DNA of 9,773 nt. Source: Eubacterium sp. UBA3720. Lineage in GTDB: Bacteria > Bacillota > Clostridia > Lachnospirales > Lachnospiraceae. The notes below the pieces were generated by a model that saw only the letters and a list, made by a program, of their open reading frames with translations, had not been told where the DNA came from and ran no database searches. The DNA is taken from positions 1 to 9,773 of the forward strand of contig DFHP01000068.1 of assembly GCA_002371335.1 (NCBI GenBank). Direction: 5' to 3'. Made by a program: the position numbers and the translations under genes. Shown here piece after piece: positions 1 through 6,551 of the stretch (position 1 is its first letter; each line of letters begins with the position of its first letter).

Positions 1-1
1 G

Positions 2-610
2 TTAATTATTCAGCGTTTCCCTAATTTCAGTTTTCCTGTTATATATACTTTCCCGATTTCAATGTCCTATGATCCTCGTTTTGGAACGCTGACCGGTTAC
101 TTTATCAACAAAACTCTTCCCATGATAGAACTGCAGTATGCAGATAATACTCCTTGCGAAGAAGGTTTCCAGAAGATAAAAAATATTGTCTGGTCACGTG
201 CAGACTCCAGCCTGTTTGAAGAGGATGCAGTCAATCTCATGATTGAAAAGACCGGTGGTTCACTGAGAGACCTCTTTTCAGCAATCAGGGATGCGTCAAC
301 AAGAGCCAGGAGGCGAAAAGCTGCGGTAATCAATATCGAAGATGCCAGTATTGCACTGGACAACCTGGAATCAGACCTGACCCGGCGCATTGAGGTAAAG
401 GACTATCCGTTCCTGATCAGCATCATTAACGGAAACAGGCGAAATATCGAAAACAGGGAAAAACTTCTGGAAATGCTGACTGCTAACGTTGTCATGGAAT
501 ACAACAGAGAGAGGTGGCACAACGTTCATCCCCTCATCAAAGATTTTCTCCAAAAGACCGGACAACTTACTTCGGATGTCCCTGCAGAAGAATCGTCTGC
601 CCATGAATAA
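2..610 (+). CDS. AAA-type P-loop ATPase, C-terminal part (5' end outside the window)
   Basis: The frame is open from base 2 with no stop, so the gene starts upstream; the ATG at 62 is internal. About 202 residues are visible. The first stretch (VIYTFPIS, then LPMIEL about 30 residues on) looks like the sensor-1 strand of an AAA/STAND-type ATPase, reporting whether the domain is loaded. It is followed by a lid-like helical part with SGG-type TGGSLRDLF, and by a tail containing VMEYNRERWHNVHPL, which I associate with bacterial ATPases encoded beside repeat proteins. Walker A and B would lie upstream, so ATP binding cannot be checked here. The stop is 9 bases before the TPR gene, whose ribosome binding site overlaps it, so the two genes are very likely one operon. 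The role is unknown; an NTPase switch working with the TPR protein, perhaps in signalling or defence, is inference. Confidence 0.75.
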   Translation, partial: LIIQRFPNFSFPVIYTFPISMSYDPRFGTLTGYFINKTLPMIELQYADNTPCEEGFQKIKNIVWSRADSSLFEEDAVNLMIEKTGGSLRDLFSAIRDASTRARRRKAAVINIEDASIALDNLESDLTRRIEVKDYPFLISIINGNRRNIENREKLLEMLTANVVMEYNRERWHNVHPLIKDFLQKTGQLTSDVPAEESSAHE

Positions 611-619
611 AGGATCTAT

Positions 620-2683
620 ATGAATAAATCTATGGCTCATTTTTTGAATAAAAACCAGCCTGCGGAAGACAATCTGATGTCTTATGATAAACTTGGTTGG
701 ATTCTGGATTATTCCGATGAGGGTTTTTTTCTGCTGATTGCCTCCGAAAAAATGCAGGAAAAAGTCGTTTACAGGAACATTCATTCGGAAGTTGCTATTT
801 TTGACTGCGCACATGTTGATGAGCATTCTTTTTCCTATAAACGAATTATGGAATGGATTCACTCCAATCCGGGAATGCGGGCTTACTTTCTGCTCCATTT
901 TGACAGTCTTCTTCTGGATTCCCAAAGTATAGCACGCCTCAATTTCAGCCGGGATATACTGTCGGGCCTGAACGAAAATATTATTTTCTGTATTCTTCCT
1001 TTCACAAATGACAGATTAAACAGAAACGCTATTGATTTTTACTCTTTCATTAAACTAAAGCTTCCATTCAAAGACGAAACGGATCTGTCTATTGATCTGA
1101 CAGAATCATCTATCAATAGCAATTACGAGTTAAACGAGGATTTTACTAATATTATAAATTCTCCTTTACCAGCTTCTCATTTCTTACTTGAAACAAACAT
1201 TTCTGTTGATTTTTCAAAGGAGGAAAGAATTCTTCTGGCAGAAGCTGTCTCATACATTAATACAGCTCAGCAGTTGCAAAGAAAGGCCAAGTACAGGGAA
1301 GCACTGGATTATCTCGGAGCCGCCCTGATCATTCGCAAAAAAGTCTATGGAGAAGAACATCCCTCTGTTATCATTGTGTATAACAGCATCAGTGAAGTCT
1401 ATCGTCTTCTCGGTGAATATGATGCAGCACTGTTTTTTTCAAAAAAAGCCGCAAAGACAGCCCTGGCTTCTTTGGGAAATAATCATCCGCTAACTGCAGA
1501 ATCCTTTAACAACCTCGCGGAGTCCTATAAAGCTATAGGCAACTATAATCAGGCTCTGTATTATTATCAAAAGTCTCTATCAATCAGAGAAGAAACCCTG
1601 GGCATAGAGCATCCCGAAACTGCAGATACCTACAGTAATCTTGCTTCTTTATTCCATGATCTGGGCAGATTCGAGGATTCTTTGGAATATTACCAAAAAG
1701 CGCTTTCTATTAAAGAAAAAGTGAAAGGGAAAAACCATTCAGATGTAGCCGCAACCTACAACAACTTAGGTATGCTGTATCAGTCACAGGGACAATATGA
1801 TAAAGCTCTGGAATACTACAAAAAGGCTCTTGCCATTAACGAGCACGTACTTAGTGAAGAACACCCGGATATTGCTGCAAACTACAACAACATCGGCATG
1901 CTGTATAAAGCGATGGGCAGATATCAGGATGCTTTGGAGGCCTACAGCAAAGCTTTTGCAATTATTGACAAAACCCTGGGCAAAGACCATCCGGATACTG
2001 CGGCTGCCTACAACAATATTTCTATGCTCTATCAGACGCTGAACCGGAATGAAGAAGCTTTAGAATATTGCCGGAAGGCTCTTGCAATTAACGAAAAGCT
2101 ATTGGGGGAAACCCATCCGGATACTGCAGCCTCCTATAACAATATTTCCATTCTCTATCATACGCTGCATAAAAATGATAAAGCCCGCTATTATTGCGAG
2201 AAAGCAATAGCATCCGAAATAAAAATACTTGGTTCAGAGAATCACCCGAGCATAGCGACCATGTACAATAACCTTGCATCTATACTCTGTGAAGAGGCAG
2301 ATTATGAGACTGCACTGATCTATTGCAAAAAAGCTCTCGAAATCAGGAAGAAAGTGCTGGGCGAAGAACACCCTAATACTGCTGTAAGCTATGGCAACCT
2401 GGCCGGTATCTACCACGACCTCGGGCAAAATGAAGAGGCACTGGTCTGTTATCGTCAGGCTCTTGAAATCGAGGAACAGACATTGGGCACAGACCATCCG
2501 GAAACAGCTGCCACCTGTCACAATCTCGCACTCCTGTACTACGATATAAAAGATTATCCAAAGGCTAAACAATACATGGAAAAAGCTCTGAACGTCGTTG
2601 AGAGATACTTTGAAAACAGCCATCCAATGGCAGTCTCCTGCCGTAAATGGATAAAAAAAATAGAAAATGCATTAAATGCATGA
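620..2683 (+). CDS. Tetratricopeptide-repeat protein (kinesin-light-chain type), partner of the upstream ATPase
   Basis: A 687-residue protein. Residues 1 to about 208 are not TPR; from about 209 to 671 there are eleven 42-residue repeats of the TPR_10/TPR_12 kind, with a consensus like YNNLGMLY, then AL-YY-KAL-I, then LG-EHPDTA. TPR arrays form a curved helical scaffold that binds peptides or partner proteins. The N-terminal part holds a hydrophobic strand with acidic residues (YFLLHFDSLLLD, about residues 89-100), LNFSRDIL (107-114) and IIFCILPF (121-128). These resemble the Walker B and sensor-1 strands of a P-loop fold, but I see no Walker A lysine motif, so it may be a degenerate NTPase-like domain (inference). 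No signal peptide or membrane segment is seen, so it is probably cytoplasmic. The start at 620 follows AAAGGAT with good spacing. Codons look more AT-rich than in cstA downstream, which would fit transfer. Confidence 0.93.
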   Translation: MNKSMAHFLNKNQPAEDNLMSYDKLGWILDYSDEGFFLLIASEKMQEKVVYRNIHSEVAIFDCAHVDEHSFSYKRIMEWIHSNPGMRAYFLLHFDSLLLDSQSIARLNFSRDILSGLNENIIFCILPFTNDRLNRNAIDFYSFIKLKLPFKDETDLSIDLTESSINSNYELNEDFTNIINSPLPASHFLLETNISVDFSKEERILLAEAVSYINTAQQLQRKAKYREALDYLGAALIIRKKVYGEEHPSVIIVYNSISEVYRLLGEYDAALFFSKKAAKTALASLGNNHPLTAESFNNLAESYKAIGNYNQALYYYQKSLSIREETLGIEHPETADTYSNLASLFHDLGRFEDSLEYYQKALSIKEKVKGKNHSDVAATYNNLGMLYQSQGQYDKALEYYKKALAINEHVLSEEHPDIAANYNNIGMLYKAMGRYQDALEAYSKAFAIIDKTLGKDHPDTAAAYNNISMLYQTLNRNEEALEYCRKALAINEKLLGETHPDTAASYNNISILYHTLHKNDKARYYCEKAIASEIKILGSENHPSIATMYNNLASILCEEADYETALIYCKKALEIRKKVLGEEHPNTAVSYGNLAGIYHDLGQNEEALVCYRQALEIEEQTLGTDHPETAATCHNLALLYYDIKDYPKAKQYMEKALNVVERYFENSHPMAVSCRKWIKKIENALNA
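1244..2632 (+). repeat. Eleven tandem 126-base units encoding TPRs
   Basis: The 42-residue protein repeat is also a 126-base DNA repeat. The best conserved core codes for a tyrosine, two asparagines and a short hydrophobic run, and recurs around 1756, 1882, 2008 and 2134. The unit near residues 545-587 carries one extra residue (ENHPS where the others have EHP), giving 43 residues. The first unit (about 1244-1369) is the least regular. Units in the middle (fifth to eighth) are the most alike, which suggests growth or homogenisation by recombination inside the array. Confidence 0.85.
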
Positions 2684-2691
2684 AGAAATGT

Positions 2692-2754
2692 CCGGATCAG
2701 GCTCTGCGGCATGTCCCTGACTGTTGCTCTACTCGATCCGGTTTAATAATTCTT
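2692..2754 (+). terminator. Candidate intrinsic terminator after the TPR gene
   Basis: Eight bases after the TPR stop, CCGGATC (2692-2698) pairs with GATCCGG (2735-2741). A second stem can form inside, GCGGCA (2706-2711) with TGTTGC (2722-2727), including two G-U pairs. The right arm is followed by TTTAATAATTCTT, which is T-rich but interrupted. The position is right for ending the ATPase-TPR transcript. The large internal loop and broken T run make it a moderate candidate only. Confidence 0.4.
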
Positions 2755-2760
2755 CATCGC

Positions 2761-2784
2761 GCAAGACTCACGAGCGAGTCTTGC
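2761..2784. other. Perfect 9-bp hairpin in the gap before cstA
   Basis: GCAAGACTC (2761-2769) and GAGTCTTGC (2776-2784) pair perfectly around the six-base loop ACGAGC. No T run follows on either strand, so it is not a classic terminator. It may be a second stem of the terminator region, an operator or an RNA processing site. The rest of the gap 2684-2977 contains no gene I can support. Confidence 0.5.
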
Positions 2785-2977
2785 AATGAAACATTTCACC
2801 ATAAACAATAAAGACCTGCGTTTGTCGGACGTTCCTCTGCCAGATGTAAAGTAGTCATGTGAAATGGTCTGTTTATATTTCACTCAAAGGACTATTCTTT
2901 ATTCGACAGTCTCAATCATTTTTACATTTCTAAGAAGATCGGGACTGTACACTGTCAAAAAGTGTGGAGGTATCAAA

Positions 2978-4471
2978 ATGATTAGTTTTATTGTATGTCT
3001 GGCAGTCATTGTAATAGGCTATTTGACGTATGGCAGACTGGTGGATAACGTGTTTATGCCGGATGACCGGGAGACACCGGCTGTCGCGATCGATGACGGT
3101 GTTGACTTCGTCGTCCTGCCGCAGTGGAAGATGTTCCTGATCCAGCTTCTGAATATCGCGGGACTGGGTCCCATCTTTGGAGCCATGCAGGGTGCCCTCT
3201 GGGGACCCGTTGTCTTTTTATGGATCACATTTGGAACCATTTTTGCAGGCGGTGTCCATGACTATTTTTCGGGCATGCTTTCAGAGCGGAACAGAGGGGC
3301 TTCGATCTCTGAGGTGACAGGAATATATCTTGGCCATACGATGAAAAATATCATGCGCATCTTTTCCGTACTCCTGTTGATCATGGTAGGGACTGTTTTT
3401 GCCGTAGGACCGGCCGGCCTTCTGGTCAAGCTTCTGGCGGAAAAAGGCGTTTCAGGAATCTTTATATCCCCGACAACCTGGCTGGCCATCATCCTGGTCT
3501 ACTATTTTATTGCCACCTTTATATCCATTGACGCCATTATCGGCAGAATCTACCCTGTATTCGGCTTCTGCCTGATCGCCATGGCCGTCGGCGTAGCAAT
3601 AGGTCTTCCCATGCACGGGTATCAGATCCCGGAAATCACTTCCCATTTCCGCAATATGCATCCCTCCGGGACGCCGGTTTGGAGCTTTATGTTCATAACG
3701 GTTGCATGCGGAGCTATTTCCGGTTTTCATGCCACACAGTCCCCTCTGATGGCCCGCTGCCTGAAGAGTGAGAGACAAGGACGGTCAGTATTTTACGGTG
3801 CCATGTCCGCAGAGGGCGTGATCGCACTTGTGTGGGCTGCCGCAGGATGTGCGATTTATGAAAAGACGGGCGGACTCAGCACAGGCCTGAATGACATTCT
3901 TGCAGGCGGGCAGTCGGCTGCAATCTATGATGTCTGCGTAAAGACGATGGGATCGGCCGGCGTACTGCTGGCTATGCTCGGAGTTATCGCCTGCCCGATC
4001 ACTTCAGGAGACACAGCCTTTCGTTCTGCGCGTCTGACCCTCGCAGACTGGATGGGGCTGGACCAGGGAAACTATGTCAATCGTCTCAAACTCTGCATAC
4101 CTGTCCTTGGAATCGGCGCTTTTCTCGGCTTTGGAAATACGCTGGGGCTGTTCAGCTACCAGGTGATCTGGCGTTACTTCAGCTGGTCCAATCAGACTCT
4201 TGCAATGATCGTTTTATGGGCGGGCGCTTCATACCTGGCCATGGAAAAGAAAAACTACTGGATCTGCGTTGTGCCGGCTGTTTTTATGAGCGCTGTATCC
4301 GCGACATACTTTATCATGGCACCGGAGTGCCTGGGTATGATTCCTTTCCTGACTAACAACATAACAGCAGCCTACCCGGCAGGGATTCTTTTTGCAGGCA
4401 TCCTCCTGGCCCTGTTTTATAGAAAAATCATAAATAAACCCGGAGAAGTAAAAACGAGAGAGGTTTTATGA
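2978..4471 (+). CDS. cstA: CstA-family carbon starvation transporter, short form
   Basis: A 497-residue, strongly hydrophobic inner-membrane protein. CstA-family members take up pyruvate or peptides. Family landmarks are present in order: GPIFGAMQGALWGP (about 64-77), LWITFGTIFAGGVHDY (81-96), SERNRGASISE (102-112), GFHATQSPLMAR (249-260), YGAMSAEGVIA (273-283) and CPITSGDTAFRSARL (339-353). The length fits the short CstA proteins of Clostridia rather than the roughly 700-residue enterobacterial CstA and YjiY. I chose ATG 2978 because GTGGAGG lies seven bases upstream and the protein then begins directly with the first membrane helix; an in-frame ATG at 2864 would add 38 residues with no good ribosome binding site. 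The stop overlaps the next gene's start (ATGA), so the two proteins are probably made together. The exact substrate cannot be told from sequence. Confidence 0.93.
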   Translation: MISFIVCLAVIVIGYLTYGRLVDNVFMPDDRETPAVAIDDGVDFVVLPQWKMFLIQLLNIAGLGPIFGAMQGALWGPVVFLWITFGTIFAGGVHDYFSGMLSERNRGASISEVTGIYLGHTMKNIMRIFSVLLLIMVGTVFAVGPAGLLVKLLAEKGVSGIFISPTTWLAIILVYYFIATFISIDAIIGRIYPVFGFCLIAMAVGVAIGLPMHGYQIPEITSHFRNMHPSGTPVWSFMFITVACGAISGFHATQSPLMARCLKSERQGRSVFYGAMSAEGVIALVWAAAGCAIYEKTGGLSTGLNDILAGGQSAAIYDVCVKTMGSAGVLLAMLGVIACPITSGDTAFRSARLTLADWMGLDQGNYVNRLKLCIPVLGIGAFLGFGNTLGLFSYQVIWRYFSWSNQTLAMIVLWAGASYLAMEKKNYWICVVPAVFMSAVSATYFIMAPECLGMIPFLTNNITAAYPAGILFAGILLALFYRKIINKPGEVKTREVL

Positions 4472-5481
4472 TGTTTGGAATGCCGATCGCCCTGGGCAAA
4501 ACTGTGCTGGAACGACAGGAACTGCGCAGCGACTATCGCAAGTGTATAAAAACAGGTCCGTGCGGAATCGGACAAAAATCCCTCTACCTGGGCAGCTTTT
4601 TGACAGACTGCATGTATTATGTCCCTTATGAAGATGTATCCCGCGTTTTTAAAAGGGTGGCTATGTCAAAAGGAGGCTTCTCCGGAAAGGGTGTATTCGG
4701 GTCAGTTTCCTATCTTGTTGTTCTTATGACGGATGGCAGGGAGCACCAGTGTCTTTTCAAAAATGAGGAGCTTGTCGATTCTTTTCTTGAAGAGGTCAGA
4801 AGGACAAATCCTGAGATCCCGACGATCAGCGAATCAGTGGAGAAGCGTATGGAGGCGGAAAAGGAAAGGGAAAAAAGCCGTTTTATCCCTTCTCTGTCGG
4901 AGGAGGCAGAGCGGGCCGTTTCTGAACTTCAGAGAGCAAGATCTTTCCTGGAAAAGAGACCTTCAATTCCTGCCAGTCTGTCACAAACAGCGCGGCAGAA
5001 AAGAGCGATGGAAATATCAAAGGATGGTTACCGGTATGTGGCAAGGACCATTTTTATAATGGCGGCTGCAGCATTGCTGTTCGGTCTCTACGCTTTTTTC
5101 AGGCAAAAGGGATATGCGATCTATATCCTGATGTTCGGGTTTGCATTTCTTTTTTATTCAATGGCGTCGCAGGTTCTGCCGACAGGACGCCTCAACCGCA
5201 GCGAGATAGAACGTCAATGGAAGGAGTCCTTCAACGAAAGCAGATATTTCGTCTCGGGATACCCCGGAGGATTCCCTGTCCCCGCACAATATGCGCACCC
5301 GGCAGTTCTCGACCGGATGACACGAGTGATCAGAGAGGGAAGGGCAGAGACCGTTGAAACGTCCTTTGAAGTCATGAAGGAAGACCTTCGTTCCATCAAT
5401 GCAGATGTTACTGTCTCACAGGCAGAGTATAAAGAAATCGCAGCCATAAAGCCCATGTTTCTGATAATGAATTATGAATAG
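4468..5481 (+). CDS. Uncharacterised membrane protein coupled to cstA (PH-like N-terminus, two helices)
   Basis: A 337-residue protein of unknown function. Residues about 45-118 (YVPYEDVSRVF, then LVVLMTDGREHQC) have the alternating strand pattern of a bacterial PH-like domain. Residues about 121-160 are charged and helical, possibly coiled coil. Two membrane helices lie at about 194-211 and 216-236 with a very short turn. The C-terminal part contains AQYAHPAVLDRM (273-284), IREGRAET (288-295) and VSQAEYKEIAAIKPMF (316-331), which read as a conserved domain of the kind I recall from Lachnospiraceae proteins without a known role. The start at 4468 overlaps the cstA stop. ATG 4471 is an equal alternative, being seven bases from GAGAGAGG rather than four. 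Both helix ends and both soluble domains probably face the cytoplasm (inference). Linkage suggests a regulator or accessory of the transporter, but this is not shown. Confidence 0.85.
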   Translation: MMFGMPIALGKTVLERQELRSDYRKCIKTGPCGIGQKSLYLGSFLTDCMYYVPYEDVSRVFKRVAMSKGGFSGKGVFGSVSYLVVLMTDGREHQCLFKNEELVDSFLEEVRRTNPEIPTISESVEKRMEAEKEREKSRFIPSLSEEAERAVSELQRARSFLEKRPSIPASLSQTARQKRAMEISKDGYRYVARTIFIMAAAALLFGLYAFFRQKGYAIYILMFGFAFLFYSMASQVLPTGRLNRSEIERQWKESFNESRYFVSGYPGGFPVPAQYAHPAVLDRMTRVIREGRAETVETSFEVMKEDLRSINADVTVSQAEYKEIAAIKPMFLIMNYE

Positions 5482-5536
5482 ACAGCGAGTCAGACGGCCG
5501 CAAATGACGAGCGTTCTCAAGCATCTGCGGACATAT

Positions 5537-5565
5537 GACGCAGACCGCTTGCGGTCTGTTGCGTC
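5537..5565. other. GC-rich hairpin at the edge of the aroC relic
   Basis: CAGACCGC (5541-5548) and GCGGTCTG (5551-5558) pair perfectly around TT. The stem continues as GACG with CGTC past a three-base bulge. No T run follows. It lies between the stop of the membrane protein gene and the point where chorismate synthase similarity begins, so it could be a weak transcript end or mark the old deletion junction. Confidence 0.45.
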
Positions 5566-5605
5566 CGTAAACACTCGGAATGCGCTCTGGCCCGGCCGGG
5601 ATCAA

Positions 5606-5896
5606 AAGATCGTCACCAGGACCAATCATAACGGAGGCATCAACGGCGGCATCAGCAATGGTATGCCTGTCATATTCCGATGCGCAGTCAAACCGACACC
5701 GTCCATTTACAAAGAACAGGATACAGCGGATTTCTTCACCCTTACCGAAAAGAAGATCCTGATCAGCGGGCGGCACGATCCTGCCATCATACACAGGGCC
5801 AGGATCGTTGTGGGCTGTGTCACTGCCCTTGTCCTCTGCGATCTGCTCACACAGAGATTCGGCACAGACTATCTGGCTTCCAAAGAACCTCTTTGA
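5606..5896 (+). pseudogene. aroC: Chorismate synthase remnant (C-terminal fragment only)
   Basis: Translation from 5606 gives a clear chorismate synthase C-terminus of about 96 residues: TRTNHNGGINGGISNGMP, then KPTPSIYKEQDTAD, then GRHDPAIIHRA and LVLCDLL. Intact enzymes have about 350-400 residues, so roughly three quarters, including the N-terminal FMN and substrate-binding residues, is missing. The frame stays open upstream to 5474, but that part (5474-5605) shows no chorismate synthase features. The signature normally reads GRHDPC followed by RA-P; here the cysteine is alanine and the later proline is arginine/isoleucine, which points to decay. The enzyme makes chorismate from EPSP, the substrate of the neighbouring trpE and pheA products, so the relic suggests this locus once held a fuller aromatic cluster. 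A working aroC is expected elsewhere (inference). Confidence 0.8.
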
Positions 5897-5937
5897 GGTG
5901 CCCCCCAAAGATCTGACTTTTGTGGGTCACCTCAAAG
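5891..5937. terminator. Long hairpin between aroC relic and trpG, probable shared terminator
   Basis: CTTTGAGGTG (5891-5900) pairs perfectly with CACCTCAAAG (5928-5937). Inside, CCCCCCAAAG (5901-5910) continues the stem against positions 5918-5927 with two mismatches, leaving a loop of about seven bases. The left arm contains the stop codon of the aroC fragment, and the right arm lies 26 bases beyond the trpG stop. On the + strand a T run (CTTTTTGTTT) follows after six bases; on the - strand the following bases are only mildly T-rich. A two-way transcript end is the simplest reading. Confidence 0.5.
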
Positions 5938-5963
5938 AAACGGCTTTTTGTTTGGTTCAGACC

Positions 5964-6551
5964 TCAGGCCGGCAGACGTCCGCCCGTAACCTGAAGAAAA
6001 TTACCGAGTATTTTTTCACCATGGGGCGTAAGAATAGATTCGGGGTGGAACTGCACTCCATAAACCGAATATCTGCTGTGCTGCACTGCCATGATCTCAT
6101 GCTCTTTCGTGACTGCTGTCACACGAAGTTCCGCCGGAATTGTCTCAGGATCCGCTGCCAGCGAATGATAACGCGCTACCGGAATTGTCTCCGGCAGGCC
6201 GGAAAAGAGCGAACAGGTCCTGTCAATTTGTGCGTCAGACTGTTTGCCGTGCATGAGATGCGCGGCATACGTCACGACCCCGCCATATACTTCACAGATA
6301 ACCTGATGCCCCAGACAGACTCCGAGAATCGGGACCTTGCCGGCAAAAGAAAGGACTACATCCCTGCAGATCCCTGCATCTGCAGGTCGTCCGGGCCCGG
6401 GGGACAGGACGATCCGTTCAGGATCAAGTTCCCTGATCCCCGAGACGTCCATGGAATCGTTCCGGACAACCATGATCGACGAGTCCATGGAACCAATCAT
6501 CTGAAAAAGATTATAGGAAAAACTGTCATAATTATCGATCAAAAGAGTCAT
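5964..6551 (-). CDS. trpG: Anthranilate synthase component II, glutamine amidotransferase
   Basis: A 195-residue class I glutamine amidotransferase. It releases ammonia from glutamine for TrpE, the first committed step of tryptophan synthesis. The N-terminus LLIDNYDSFSYNL is the standard opening. SPGPG (50-54) forms the oxyanion loop. The nucleophile is C79 in VCLGHQ, with H169 and E171 in QFHPESILT completing the triad. Length is normal. Its ATG shares one base with the trpE stop (TAATG), and GGAGGG at the end of trpE is the ribosome binding site, so the subunits are translationally coupled. Some bacteria share this subunit with para-aminobenzoate synthesis (PabA); that double use cannot be excluded. 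No trpD follows, since the operon ends here. Confidence 0.95.
   Translation of the reverse strand: MTLLIDNYDSFSYNLFQMIGSMDSSIMVVRNDSMDVSGIRELDPERIVLSPGPGRPADAGICRDVVLSFAGKVPILGVCLGHQVICEVYGGVVTYAAHLMHGKQSDAQIDRTCSLFSGLPETIPVARYHSLAADPETIPAELRVTAVTKEHEIMAVQHSRYSVYGVQFHPESILTPHGEKILGNFLQVTGGRLPA

Noticed and set aside
603..623. Six-codon mini frame (ATGAATAAA repeated at 603 and 620) overlapping the TPR gene start
   Set aside because: The duplication is short, and the ATG at 603 lies inside the end of the ATPase gene without its own ribosome binding site; most likely chance.
2792..2866. Distant inverted repeat CATTTCAC / GTGAAATG upstream of cstA
   Set aside because: Only 8 bp with a loop of about 60 bases in AT-rich sequence; easily expected by chance.
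2864..2977. 38-residue N-terminal extension of CstA from ATG 2864
   Set aside because: There is no ribosome binding site before 2864, and the extension is not typical of CstA; ATG 2978 has GTGGAGG at good spacing.
5408..5908. 166-codon open frame on the - strand
   Set aside because: It is the antisense shadow of the aroC fragment, whose + strand translation shows unmistakable chorismate synthase motifs; the - strand product resembles nothing I know and has no ribosome binding site.
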